Below are positions 46,401 through 57,669 of a DNA stretch of 64,000 nucleotides, in pieces. Origin of the DNA: Lumbricus terrestris (Eukaryota; Annelida; Clitellata; Crassiclitellata; Lumbricidae). Made by a program: the position numbers and the translations under genes. Where the stretch lies: NCBI GenBank assembly GCA_949752735.1, contig OX457036.1, positions 88,699,187-88,763,186 of the forward strand, written 5' to 3'. The notes beneath the pieces were generated by a model. The model was given only the letters and a program-made list of their open reading frames with translations, was not told the origin of the DNA and ran no database searches. Numbering within the stretch: position 1 is the stretch's first letter; every line of letters begins with the position of its first letter.

Positions 46401-49400
46401 ATTCTCATCATCTTCGAAGGTGGTTCATCATTTGTTGAACTTGTGGCCAATGATTCTTTTGATCTGTAAAACACAGCAACACAATGAAAAAATAAAAGCA
46501 CCTTGTCAACTTGCAAGGTTAATGATTCTTGAAGCAAAATCGGGTAGGGATCTGATAGGTGGCTAGGTGAATTCCCACCCCAATTTTTTTGGCAAAACTG
46601 AATTTTGCATAGAGTATTTTTTAACATACAACAAGACAAATGAGGCTTAACACATCTTAACTTTGATTTTCATTACCAGTTATGAAACTTATTAAGCCTT
46701 AACAATGATAAATTTGAACTTTTATTCACAAATGAGTAGTCTTTAGGCAGCACTGCTGACTAGAAAAACATCATCAATGGGCCAGAAATTGCCCACAGAC
46801 CAGATCTTGGGCACCCCTGGTCTAAAGATACTGAATTAACATCATTGACCACACCCTGATTTCGAGTTGCTCTATTCCGTTGCATTTCAACCTAGTATCT
46901 TCTTCAATATAATTATGGTTTCTGATCACAATTTCATCTGAAGTGATCAAAGATAAAGCCTTGGGTTTACAAAAATGGTGCAGTTATGGGCTCAGTAGCT
47001 TGGAACGGCTTCCTTCAAAGCTTCGCCTACGCTTTGGGACATTACAAGAATCATTCCTACCCAACTGAAACCTGTCCTTTTTTGAGTGTACTGGAGTCAG
47101 GTGCGGTCTCCAAGTATTTTCCTCGACGAGGCGCTATATAAATACCCGAATGAATGAATGAATGAATGAATGAATGAATATAAGTGACTGGATTGGATTA
47201 CATTAATATGTGTAAATTAATACACTTAACCGACGCTTAACTTTGTCGTGAGAATAGGAAATACAGCTGCAAACCTGAAACCTTTGGAATACTGAAACCC
47301 AGCTTCACGGACGACCTGCCTTGCCAGGATGAACAATTCCTCACGACGCGTGAGAAGACTTGGCCGATGCTTACACAGCTGGGCGGCTGCCTCATTAATG
47401 CACCTCTGAAAACATAAGTTACACACACACACAAGTATAATTGAATGTTGTAGAACTTAAGCAAGAACTGATCAGCTCAACAATGTGCAGACAATGAAGA
47501 TTTGAAGGAAAGCGACACAATGGAAGACAATGCTGAGCTGGGTAGACAATAGAAACTAAGACAAATGACAATTTAATCAGCATAAAGCACTCACTAAATA
47601 AATAAGAGAAACGCCTTTAAATTTAAATAGGCCGACTCTTCAGCGATGTGATTTCTTTTGTCGGTGCTCTTTTGTTCGTCGCTCTCTTTTCGGCACTCTT
47701 TTGTCGAGTGCTCTATTGATAGGGTGCCACAAAAAAGTCTGGTGCCGACTATGTTTAGCTGGGACACAAAGGTTAAACTCTTATGCATTAGCTATGGCTA
47801 CTGCTCGTTCAAGACAACACCTTATACATGAATTCAATTTCCAGGTGAAACAAAATTCAAAAGATTTTCGTAATAATTCATCTAAAAACAAAATACGAGA
47901 ATCACTTTAAAATGAGTTCCCTAACAATTTATCTAGTTATGAACATAAAATATATTATAGAAGTTCACGAGTTTCAGGTACAAAAAATTTGCAAACCTCA
48001 TGAAAATTCATCTGCTTCCCTCCGCGCCTCTTCGAATCGAATCTCCCATAGATGGCGCTGTACTTTCTAAATAAATCCATTCTGTTTGGATCATCTTCAG
48101 CCAGATTCATAGCCTCCTGCATTAAGAAAAATTCACTTTAATTTTTAAAAATTTGCACCACAAATAAGGCAAATGCAAATAAATCAAACATGATCACATT
48201 AAAAAATATAACATATCAATTATCAAAGGACATTCCTTGTTGACCTTGCACCCCAGCAGCCTACCTAACAGGCCTAGAGTCAGCTGAGATGAGGTTGTTG
48301 AGGTCCCGATTGATGGCACAGCAACTATGCAGGATCGAGCATTTTCTATGGTAGGTCCTATAGTAGGGAATGACCTCACTAAGGAAATCTTGGGTATGCC
48401 TGCTTCCTAGATCAAGAACTGATATGCTTTATGGCCGTTTCAAAACTCACCTTTCTGCCCAGGTTGCAGTTGGACAGCCTTCTGAGTAATTACATTAAAG
48501 AGGCGCTATATAAATGTTTGAATGAATGCATGAATGGTACAGCATGAACGCCTGCAGGCCCTGCATAAAAATGGAAACTCAATATTTAGAACCACACTGT
48601 CATTCATGCATGTCACAGTAACCAATAGAGCATGTAATGTTAATGGCTTTGGGGACATAACACCCGCAACTACAGCTAGCATCAGGTAGGATCGTTTACC
48701 TAGCTACTTCTATTGTACCTTGAAGAACATCATGGGTCAAGGGTATCATAAATTGCCAAGAGACTGCCACGTTCAATGTTTACACCCTGAACACCACAGG
48801 CCTATGTCCTTAAAAGTGCACCGAAAATACGGGACGAAAGAGAGCATCAGGTAAGAAGGCGTTTCAGTTGTCTGTTTGGGGTCTGACTAACTTCCAATCG
48901 GACACCCGACACTACCTGAAGCCTCTTTGCTATTCTTCTGACTCAATGTTGTGAATTACCTCGCTTTCAATGGCTGACCTGTTCTTTGCACCGGAGAACT
49001 GCCCGCAGAATTGCCAAATTTATGATGAAGATATTGAAGAGCAAAGTAAACAGATGAGAACACATCTCCATGCTATTGGTTATCAGCCAATTTCACTGAG
49101 CTGCAGCTTTTTGGAAGGCCTGTAACTGGCTCTATATATGAGCCTCAAGATATAATAAGCAAGCATGTAGGCCCGCACACAGTCATATATATATATACAC
49201 ACATAAGCACATCAATCTATGGCTTTCGTTTTATTGTAACCAACCGATGATACAAGAATAAGTTATGACAAAATAGTTTCTGTGGATACACAAGAAAGGG
49301 CCCAGAAAGACATGCATAAATACAGGAATACATTACACAATACACAACATACATGCAAGGGCGGATCCAGGGGGGGCCAATCCGGCCATGGCCCCCCCAT

Positions 49401-52400
49401 TTAAAAATTGCATGGGACGTGGCCCCCCCCATTTGGTTTCAACAAGTACTTTTTTTCCCAAAAATTGGCCGATGACTAAAAAAAAAAAAAATAAATAAAA
49501 AAAAAAAAAGTCATCAGTTTTTTCGGCGGTTGAAATGGTAGTGTCTTCCCCGAAAAATTGGCCGACGACTAAAAAAAAAAAAAATTCAGCGGTCAAAAAA
49601 AAAAATTTCGCCGGCAACACCCAAAATTTTGGCCCCCCCTTCGAAAATTTCTGTATCCGCCCTTGCATACATGCATACATGTATAATTGTATGCAAACAT
49701 AATATCATTTTTTTCAATAACTTACAGGCTAATACATCAACTATCTAGCAAAGAATATTTATAAAACCTGTTATACTCACGGTGGATGGAATGAAAAATG
49801 GATGAAAAGAATAAATTGCTTTAGACAAAAATTTCACCCAGCTAAAGACTCAATAAATTTTTATCAAAGGTCTCAACTTTCGTCAGTACAGAAAAATTAG
49901 AGGATTCAAAAGATCACAATAATGATGCATATTCTTTGATCGTATATAGAGGAGTTTGACATGAATTCTGAAATCTTCAGCAATACAATGAGAATGGAGA
50001 AAGGGTCGACGTCAAAATATCTGAACTCACGTCAATTTCTTTGTCGATTGCCTTCTTCATGTTCAGTGGTTTTGGCGCATAATACGGAAGACTGTGAGCC
50101 ATTTCTGCCGTCGTTTTCTCAATCTTTTTTATATGAACATCGAGTAACTGAACACCGCCAGACGAAGGTGATGTAGCTCCTTTTTCACCTGACTAACAAA
50201 CCATGCATCAACATTCAATCAACCAATTATACAGGACCCTTCAAAATACCTACTCAGATGTGGTGTCAGTGTCCCTGTCAGTGTCCCATTGCAGACCCTC
50301 CCAATGGAGACTACTTCAAAGCAGATTGTCCCAGTGGATCGGTTTCAGAAAAAATTCGCCCATGGAGACTTTATTCTGAAAAAAAGCTCCAGGGGAGAGA
50401 ATATTTCATCCACATCCCTTCCTCCCTCCACTCCTTCTCTCCCTCCCTGCCTACCTTCCTCCCTCCGTCCCACTTCCTACCTCTCGCCAAGTAATTCTTG
50501 TTCAACTTCTTAGGGTGTCTACATTGACTTGTAAAGCAAAAATATTAAATAATTATGCTACATCATCAAATGCAGCCCAATACCTCGTAATGATAGCAGT
50601 ACGGATTAGTCAGTGCAAAGTCATCAGGGACATGTCCTATGACATAGCATGTTGCCAGGCAGTGCCGGATTAACTTTTTAGAGGCCTGGCGCAAACAATG
50701 CAACAAAACTAAAGTAGGCCCTCTATCCAATCAAATTATAAAAAATGGGGAAAAAATTAATTATATAGAAAAACATACTTTAATAATTTATGAACACAAA
50801 ATGAAGCTGTGATAGGATTACAGGAGATTTTTTAATTTTACTTGTTACAGTTCAGCTGTTCAAAAATGTTCGTCGAGTTTAAAAGTCTTTCCTTCGTGCT
50901 TTTAAAGTTTAGTTTTATTTTGGTACTATTCAATTTTACTTTATTTCCATGTTGTTTTATGGATTTAGAGTACAAGCCATTTTGATTACGACACATGGTT
51001 CAGGTCCCATCTGCAGCCAATAACTGACCAAATCTTCATTTATAAATTATAGTCCACAGAGCAGCATCTGTTTGTGGCACGTTTCCAACAGATTGATTCT
51101 CTTGTTTTAATGGTAGATCTATGGTAGTTTCAGATTTAGGCATATCAATGATATCATTGCTGAAATCAAGGGTGTCTGTTGTTGGCATTAGTGCTGACAC
51201 TGCTGAGCGGCCTAAGCCTGAACTGCATCCAGCTTCTGACGCTGAGTCGACACCATCTATAAATTGCAGCACTTCTCGTGTTTTTACTGCCAGAAATTTA
51301 TCAATACTACCACGTTGCTGTTTGCCTACCTCTTCAAGTTCGCGTTTTCTTTGACGTTTCTGCCAACCTGACTCAAATTTCTTCATTTTCTTTAGGCCTA
51401 CTTATTTTATTTGTTTAAAAATTAAAATTAAAAAAAGAAATAAGCAGCTACATAAACACTAAATAGTAGATAATAATATTACACGAAACATACACTGTGT
51501 CGCCTGTACCGTACGCATATCTATATTTTATTTGGTGATGGGATCGGATGGATAGATGTAGCAGAAGAGGACTGCCAGGAGATGGGACTAACCGTGGGAG
51601 AGGCGACACGGAGAGCACAGGACAGGGACGACTGGAGGCTATCCATAAAGGAGCGGCTGATGCGGGCGAAAGCTTCGCCAGGGCCATAAGTCAAGTAAGT
51701 CAGATGGGATCGGTCCGCGCATAAATTGATTACGTCATACGTCATCATTACAGTACACAATTAATTAGTACGTCATCATTATAGTAGTAGTACTGTTTTA
51801 ATAATGCCACAAAATTTTATATGCAATGCTTGTTTTAGAAATTAAACATTTTAAATAAGCCGGACTGTGAATTATATAAACAAATTCGATCGGATAATCG
51901 GATTTCTCAATGTTTTTTTAAATTTTTACCCCCGAAAGAAGGCCTGGCGCAAGTGCGCCAGTTGCGCCATAGTTAATCTGGCACTGTTGCCAGGCAGTAT
52001 GTAACAAGGGAATGAACAGTTTTTGCTTATTGTTTATATGTTTATTTGTATGGTGCTTAAACCCTGTATGGCATGCTAAACTTTGTGGACACAACACAAC
52101 ATCACAATATAAAAAACGGCACATGAAATGGAAGTGTGTAAATAAAGTCTGTGAGCTTACATTAAAAGTTGCAGAACTGAGCATGGCAGGCAAAAGTATT
52201 TAGATATGCACGACACTAGCAATCCTTTATAAAATCAGTGTAAAATGATTATCAATCTTGTACAAAATGAGTAGAAAATCTTGTACAAAATAATTAGCAG
52301 AAAATTAGAAGCAAATTGCAAGCACTTACGCTGTTCATAAAGGTCATCATAGACGAATCTTGGTCGGAATTTTCGCTGGCGGGTGAACTCGGTTTATCAA

Positions 52401-54809
52401 CAAAACCGTCGGAATTACTTTCCAGGTGGATCTGCAATGCCCTGAAGGAATGTTGTTCGTGTGGATAGGTATTTCCACTGTTAAGTGGCTGTCCATTAGT
52501 GGTCAAGATGGTTACTGGCCGATCAAGGGAATGGCCGACAGGTAACGACGGATGGCCAGGAACCATGCCACTCGGTTTGGAAATGGAGGATGAAGGAGCG
52601 GAAGGATGCTGAAGGAAGGCGGCCAGTATACTTCCCTTCATCACTGCTGCCATCTGTCCACTGACCTGAACCTTCTTTCCCTCCTTCTCACGGAATGAAG
52701 CTAACAAGCGAAACAGTTAAGACTATGTCAAGCAATGAACCAGTGTAAATGTATGAATTGTTTACTGTAATGACCATATTGCCCCACCATGTTCATTACA
52801 CTGGCCTGGTTAGCAACAATGGTTATATAATTAGTATCAAGGAACCTTTGGGTGCGAAAATGACAGTTTGCATACCTGCTTATTTTAGGGATTTACATCC
52901 TGGTCGAGTACATACCACATATTGCACCAATTCAAGTGACATTGGTGATGAAGGATCTCAGATCACTTCTTCCTTAATATTGTTTGTCAAATGCAATTTT
53001 TCTGTTGAACTGAAATACTTTTCGTCATACTCCACTTTAGACAAATTTCGTTTGATTTCTCATGTTTCAGACTGTACAATTTCACCAGTGAGCGTTAGTA
53101 TTGTATTACTACTATACTGGAGCATTATTTAAGGCACAAACACATGTACGACTAATAGGGTCATTCGTCAAATCAACCAGGTGTGTGTACATCACAACCC
53201 TTCGGATATTTATGAAAATTATTTTTATAAATAAACTACACGCAAAACAGGGAATAACAGTGACAATTTGAGCAGATATCTCAAAATTTACCTGAGATAT
53301 CAATTTTTAAAGTAAATAATAAAAAAGTATGTAATTAATCAAGAGAGAGTGGTTAAGGTTTGTATTTATGAAGTATCAGCTTTTCCTGGATACTGTTGCA
53401 CAGTACTTGTCGATTCATGATTGGAACTGTGATATTTAAATTTTGTGCAATAAACAAATAATCTGATTACCTGTGCATTATTGCAGCAATGCTACAGTTC
53501 TAAGTCCTAAGAATAGATTAGATTAGATTAGATTAGATTAATTTTGCTGGTTAACCTGGATTTGAAGCCCACTCGTGCAGGGCTTTCTGAAGACGACGAA
53601 CGTGCAAGGGTTTCTGTGACATTCCAACGAGGACCATTATCTCCAGGAATTCCTCTTCTCCAGCTTCGCACAGCTGGTACAAGTCATCTCCACCTGGAAA
53701 ATCCACAACAACGAATTTCACACAAACGTAGCAAACAACAATGAAATTTATACTGCTGTCTGGAAACACCTGTACCTAGCTCACCTTCAAATAAGGTCTC
53801 ATTACAACGTGGTACTTGATTCTGAGTTCCAATTGCGGAAGAATATTTCGGCCGGTGTCGTGGGATAATATAATTTATCCCTCCTGAAGTCATCCAGGAA
53901 CGTGATGAAACAATCTATCCTCTCAGACGGAATATACTGGGTATAGAGTATCCGGGGAGATAAACCATTCTATCCCCCACCCCACACATAATTATTGACA
54001 AATGCCTATAATTGATAAATTTATGCTGCAAATGATAATTTAAAAAGACTAATTGCTCAAAGTGTCTTATTAAAGCAATGTTCAAAGCAAAGCAACTCAA
54101 ATGTATTTAGTGATTCTAATTGTTTTTAAGTGTTCTAAATGTTCTAAACTTGTGTTCTAAAAGCAAAGTAAAAAAAGTTAGCTAGTAGGAGTAAGCACAC
54201 CTGTTATTGGCAATGTTCAAAACAAAGCAAATGGAAGCCAATAAAGACATGCGGAATGGGCTTTTTCAAATTTTCTTCATCTGGGGGTATACGACTATTA
54301 GAGGGGATACTCTATTTCATGACACAGGCACTCATGCATGACATTTGGAGATAGTAAGTTCAGAATAATATTAGTTTGAAGATAGATTTATCAAACACCT
54401 GCATCAACACAGCACATCACAACTCAGACACTACCCCACCTGTTTTAATGTGGTAAGCTTATCTAACGCAACTGCAATAGTTAGTCTTTCTGATACATAT
54501 TCTTATAAATAATTACGTGTCGGCTACCCATAAGAAAAGCATCTTAAGCAGAATTTGATTTTACTGGTTTTTCCTGGTCCTGTAATACTTTAACCCTATC
54601 TTTTAGTGTTACAAGTGTCAAATAATCAATGACTGATTGATTGATTGATCTGTCTATAATACATAGAGTCAAATGGCATGCTCTGCGATTATTACGTCAG
54701 CTGACCATTTACCTTGAGAAATGAAGGCCTCGTAATACTGCGTAAGATTTGCTCTCTCTAAAACGCGATGGAGCATCAACTCGTTGTCGGTAGATGGACC
54801 AACAGACAT
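43049..54809 (-). CDS. nab: NAB-family transcriptional co-repressor (gene span, nine coding exons)
   Basis: Nine complement exons (54809-54713, 53693-53556, 52700-52330, 50192-50031, 48116-47997, 47405-47275, 46463-46356, 45815-45751, 43461-43049) join with matching phases into 534 residues and a stop. NAB proteins bind EGR/NGFI-A zinc-finger factors in the nucleus and recruit repression machinery. NCD1 (about 1-79: [20 protein letters not shown], then [20 protein letters not shown] and [14 protein letters not shown]) mediates EGR binding. NCD2 (about 225-345: [46 protein letters not shown]) is the repression domain. A Ser/Pro linker separates them. The tail has an acidic stretch and psi-K-x-E SUMO-type sites FKCE (451-454) and IKQE (527-530), the last near the terminus as in vertebrate NABs. 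Length is close to human NAB1/NAB2 (about 490-525). The start ATG follows a good acceptor by one base, so an upstream exon exists and could add codons. Confidence 0.93.
44257..44705 (+). repeat. (GTAT)n microsatellite, interrupted
   Basis: A pure run of about 28 units at 44,257-44,370, then degenerate GTAC/GCAT interruptions and another pure run at 44,499-44,575. Very long open frames in several phases are artefacts. Confidence 0.95.
44805..44888 (+). repeat. (CATA)n microsatellite, inverse of the neighbouring GTAT run
   Basis: The complementary-polarity tetranucleotide run follows the GTAT array after about 100 bp, so the two can pair as a large imperfect hairpin. Confidence 0.9.
45290..45545 (-). 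mobile_element. Degenerate LINE 3' fragment in nab intron
   Basis: The minus strand includes [10 protein letters not shown], a relic of the WN.LP motif. The opposite end carries the CAGAAGCGCTCCC tail. Short and frameshifted. Confidence 0.5.
45751..45815 (-). CDS. nab: nab small exon
   Basis: 65 nt, phase 2 to 1: [20 protein letters not shown] with acceptor CATTGCAG and donor GAAG|GTTTGT. Without it the flanking exons are out of phase, which supports it. Confidence 0.78.
46356..46463 (-). CDS. nab: nab exon after NCD2
   Basis: 108 nt, phase 2 to 2: [20 protein letters not shown] to DLSFS. Acceptor GTTTTACAG. The donor CCAA|GTACGA is weaker than the others but is the one that fits the next acceptor's phase. 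PSKMMRID sits where vertebrate NABs have PKRIKVE. Confidence 0.78.
47120..47182 (+). repeat. LINE/SINE 3' end with (GAAT)n tail
   Basis: GAGGCGCTATATAAATACCC is followed by seven GAAT units, the short-repeat tail typical of these retroelements. A similar end is at 48,499-48,537. Confidence 0.65.
47275..47405 (-). CDS. nab: nab exon: NCD2 C-terminal part
   Basis: [43 protein letters not shown]; phase 0 to 2. Of two possible donors (AAAG|GTTTCA and TTCAG|GTTTGC) only the second gives the phase needed by the next exon. Confidence 0.9.
47997..48116 (-). CDS. nab: nab exon: NCD2 core
   Basis: 40 codons, phase 0 to 0: [20 protein letters not shown] then [34 protein letters not shown] is a NAB family signature. 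Acceptor TTAATGCAG, donor GAG|GTTTGC. Confidence 0.95.
48499..48537 (+). repeat. LINE/SINE 3' end with (GAAT)n tail
   Basis: GAGGCGCTATATAAATGTTT then GAATGAATGCATGAATGG in nab intron 4. Confidence 0.6.
49356..49665. mobile_element. hAT-type MITE (GGGCGGATCCAGGGG family)
   Basis: 310 bp, ends CAAGGGCGGATCCAGGGGGG and GTATCCGCCCTTG, perfect CATACATG duplication at 49,348-49,355 and 49,666-49,673. Contains two GACTAAAAAA...GTCATCAG hairpins. In nab intron 4. Confidence 0.88.
50031..50192 (-). CDS. nab: nab exon: beginning of NCD2 region
   Basis: 54 codons, phase 0 to 0: [20 protein letters not shown] to [10 protein letters not shown], acceptor TTTGTTAG, donor GAC|GTGAGT. Assigned from phase fit, splice signals and position. 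Confidence 0.82.
51036..51386 (-). pseudogene. hAT transposase N-terminal fragment
   Basis: 116 codons beginning [20 protein letters not shown] and continuing RGSIDKFL. A basic start with S/G-x-x-KRK...SLDKF is common at the N-terminus of ZMYM1-like hAT transposases. The zinc finger, DDE core and dimerisation region are missing, so it is a deletion derivative. Assignment rests on this motif and on the enclosing hAT ends. Confidence 0.6.
51536..51692 (+). mobile_element. LINE C-terminal tail nested in the hAT element
   Basis: The plus strand reads [20 protein letters not shown] followed by [14 protein letters not shown], the W.D...ED...LG......A.DR..WR terminal motif of non-LTR elements. Confidence 0.7.
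52330..52700 (-). CDS. nab: nab exon: Ser/Pro-rich linker
   Basis: 371 nt, phase 1 to 0: [20 protein letters not shown] through [19 protein letters not shown], acceptor GCTTGTTAG, donor AGC|GTAAGT. Low sequence constraint, typical of the NAB linker. Confidence 0.85.
53515..53541 (+). repeat. (GATTA)n microsatellite
   Basis: About five AGATT/GATTA units just downstream of the nab NCD1 exon donor. Confidence 0.85.
53556..53693 (-). CDS. nab: nab exon: rest of NCD1
   Basis: 46 codons, phase 1 to 1: [20 protein letters not shown] to HEWASNP, acceptor TTTTCCAG, donor CCAG|GTTAAC. The most conserved part of NAB proteins. Confidence 0.95.
53851..54329. mobile_element. MITE (ACGAAATAGAGTATCCCC family), member B, inverted
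   Basis: The right end GGGGATACTCTATTTCATGACAC is the inverse of the left end of the element at 40,563. The left end is GGTGTCGTGGGATAATATAA. Interior TTTAAGTGTTCTAAATGTTC repeats also match in inverse. In nab intron 1. Confidence 0.7.
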
Positions 54810-54810
54810 C
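54713..54810 (-). CDS. nab: nab exon with first ATG: start of NCD1
   Basis: Acceptor TTGTTTTAG|G ATG at 54,810-54,807, then [20 protein letters not shown] to FISQ, donor CAAG|GTAAAT, phase 1. The acceptor right before the ATG implies a 5' exon further upstream, not located. Confidence 0.88.
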
Positions 54811-54863
54811 CTAAAACAAACAGTCATCCCACATGACAACAATACACACACAGCAATATTACG

Positions 54864-54905
54864 TTGGCCCGATTATGGGTACAGTTGGCCCGATTATGGG
54901 TACAG
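54864..54905 (+). repeat. 21-bp tandem duplication
   Basis: GTTGGCCCGATTATGGGTACA occurs twice in immediate succession just upstream of the nab first-ATG exon. No function assigned. Confidence 0.9.
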
Positions 54906-56001
54906 CACATGGGGTGCAATATCCACAGAGACAGAGCAGTCTGCCATTAACATGCAGAGTACAAGGTCACGGCTTCACTCAGGTCCCTCTGTAAGGACAG
55001 AGATTAAGTTACTTACGGTACCACAAAATCTTTGTATGGTCATGTGGGCACAGTTTCTGAACTTTGAAAGAGGTGAACACAAGTACAGCTGTATTGTATA
55101 CGGCACAGTAGGTACTCTCAGCACTGAAAAGAGACATTCCGACCCCAGGCAGAGCAGTCATGGGTCGATAAACTACCTTAAGGGTTAATGAGAAACAAAT
55201 TCTAAAGTTATAAAAAAAAGGCAGGCACAACCTACAATTTTAAATTTATATAAAAATTATTATTTTATTCAGTTTCAATTTGAAGTTCAAACTAATTGCA
55301 GTTAGTCTCTGCAATGTTATATTTAAAAATGTGTAAATCCTAAACTTTTCTATATAGGCTAATTAAAACCACTTAGCCGGGCCCCTAAAAGTCGCTGGAC
55401 TTCCGGGCATTTGCCCCTGCCTCTCTCGGCGACCGTGGGCACTCTTGTCATAGCACATGAAGCGTGCATATCTACATAATCATACTTCAATATGCCCCTA
55501 GAGCAGCATACTGCTCTAAGGTGCAATAAATATACATATTTCAAATTGTATATAGGCCTACAGGTGGTTATCTAAAGCGAATTTATATCAACAGTGCCTT
55601 TATCTTAATGCACAGGACATTGTTCCGTTGTCAACTTGAGTAGAACTTCATTCCATGCCCATAACTCTTTGGTGCAGAATTAATATTTTATCATTACAGT
55701 GATTTTATTAACCGCCATTTCTTAACTACAAAGCATTAGTCGTTGGCGATTGCAAATTGCAATCAAGGACTTTATTCAGACACAGCAACCTTCTGAAAGG
55801 AGGCTCAAACTTAATGCTCTCAGCATTGAACAAGGCGAGCGCTCTAATTGGCTATCACGTTCCCAACAAGCCCAGACCTAACAGGTCAAGGGTAGGCCAA
55901 CTTGGTCCTACTTTTCACATCAGTATAATATTAGGGGCTGTTCTTCTTATGTGCATATTGAATATTCATGAGACCTTGAAAAGATATAAAGACCAAACGC
56001 A
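54906..56001. other. Upstream of nab first-ATG exon, no coding gene found
   Basis: Could include nab 5'UTR intron sequence. A block at 55,370-55,440 (GCCGGGC..CTAAAAG..CCGGGCATTTG) resembles 38,175-38,250, so it is a dispersed repeat. Confidence 0.4.
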
Positions 56002-56015
56002 ACACCAAGTTTTAG

Positions 56016-56220
56016 TGTTTAGCTGCATCGGTAAGAGCGCTTGGCCGCGCGCCTGTACGCGACTCTGTGAAAGAGAGCGTGCGGGCCGCGGTTCGCTTCT
56101 CGAAGATGGTTATTTCATAGAATTAAAATCTCGGATTAGCACGGTCCGTAAACAGGGACCTAAATGGCGTGGCGACACTAATCATCTTTGAAATGGCAGT
56201 GTCGTTAAACATGTAACAGC
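56016..56220 (+). mobile_element. SINE-like insertion with 14-bp target duplication
   Basis: Perfect ACACCAAGTTTTAG repeats at 56,002-56,015 and 56,221-56,234 flank a 205-bp insert. Its GC-rich head has a degraded A-box region (CGGTAAGAGCG) and a B-box-like GCGGTTCGCTTCTCG. It differs from the SINEs at 7,114 and 31,058. Confidence 0.7.
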
Positions 56221-56262
56221 ACACCAAGTTTTAGAAGCATAATATAATTATAGGCCAATATA

Positions 56263-57667
56263 CAGGGTGGCTCAAAAAAAAACGTACCACCGGGGAAAAT
56301 GCGATATCTTCGCAGCCGATTCGGGTTTTTCTGCGAAAATTTCACAATTTGAAGGGGAATGAATATACAACAATCCCTGAAAGTTTCATTTGAAACTTTT
56401 CATGTTTGCAAAAGTTACAGCTGTTCAAACTTAAAATTTCGTTTTTTCAATTATCCGGAGAATCATGCTCCAATACAAGTGATTTCATTAGGATGTTTGG
56501 CAAATTACAACACACACACACATTGATGATGATGTCATACGACCTCACTATGAGCTGTAAAGAAGCTGTTTATGAAGCAATCTGCTGGTATTTGGTGATA
56601 TTTTATAGATTAAGGTCTCAATTGGTGAACCCAAACAATGAACGTCATGGGCAAAGTTTCTGCAAAAGATAAAATGGGAACTCGGACTTTGCATGAACAG
56701 AGACTGAGACATCGCGTGATCATAGCAAAATACCCAGTGAAAAGTGGAGCCTGAGCACATTGAAGACTATCTGCAAACGGGTTTATGTAACGAAGATCAG
56801 ATGTCGGAAGAGAGGCAGGAAGTGGTCGCTTGATCTGACGGAAAAAGCGCGATTTTCACGAAATTCGCTTGGTAATCGAAAGGTCAAGTTTGCAAAGCAA
56901 ATCGTGGTTTCGGCATCAGATATGCCGGCGTGTGTTGCGGCTGCAAGAAAAGACTGCAATTAATCCCATTCAGTAGGTTAGATGTCAAACTCATCATTGA
57001 ACTCGCTTACCCAGACTCATTGAAGACCAGGTATGCTCTAACATCTGGTTTTATTATGCAGCAGGACAGTGCGCCTGCTTGCTCGCACGGCAAGGTTGAT
57101 TATGATGGCGCTACCTTATTGACATCAACTGAAGTAAATGCATTGGCAAAGATGATTTACAAACTCGCCAGACCTTAACCCTCTTGTTTATCACGTCTGG
57201 GGAGCTATGCTGGAACGCTGCAAGACATTTAATCCCAAGTTGGAGAACATTGGCCAGCTGAAGCAAGTCTTGCTGCTAATGTGGGGTCAGTTGCCGCAGG
57301 ACCCGACCAACAAGGCCATACTGAGCTTCACAAAAAGAATTTGAGCTTGTGTTAAGGCAGAGAGTGGACACTCTCATTATACCTTACAATAAACTGCAAA
57401 ACCGAATGCTGAGGTCGTAGGGAAAAGTGATATCATATGACATGGAAATCTACAAGTGACGTAAATTTTACGCGGATATTTGAAAAAACGAAATTTTAAG
57501 TTTGAACAGCTGTAACTTTTGCAAACATGAAAAGTTTCAAATGAAACTTTCAGGGATTGTTGGAAATTCATTCTCCTACAAATTGGGATATTTTCGCAGA
57601 AAAAGTTCAATCGGCGGCGAAGATATCGCATTTTCCCCGGTGGTACGTTTTTTTTTGAGCCACCCTG
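56263..57667 (+). mobile_element. Tc1/mariner-superfamily transposon relic with long inverted repeats
   Basis: A 1,405-bp element lies between TA dinucleotides (56,261-56,262 and 57,668-57,669). Its terminal inverted repeats are about 197 bp (CAGGGTGGCTCAAAAAAAAA at the left, mirrored at the right). It contains a decayed transposase on the plus strand. Confidence 0.88.
56647..57392 (+). pseudogene. Decayed mariner-like transposase
   Basis: The N-terminus reads MGKVSAKDKMGTRTLHEQRL and IIAKYPVKSG, then a stop. After frame changes it continues TICKRVYVTK and the C-terminal YHVWGAMLERCKTFNP, GQLPQDPTNKAILSF and ACVKAESGH. These match the helix-turn-helix start and the terminal region of mariner-type transposases. 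Most of the central catalytic DDE/D part is missing or scrambled. It would have cut and pasted the element; it is now inactive, with several stops and frameshifts. Confidence 0.8.
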
Positions 57668-57669
57668 TA

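Larger units (their letters stand above)
50660..51986. mobile_element. hAT transposon derivative with transposase fragment
   Basis: 1,327 bp, ends CAGTGCCGGATTAACT and AGTTAATCTGGCACTG, perfect TTGCCAGG duplication at 50,652-50,659 and 51,987-51,994. It carries a frame resembling the N-terminus of hAT transposases and a nested LINE tail. In nab intron 3. Confidence 0.88.
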
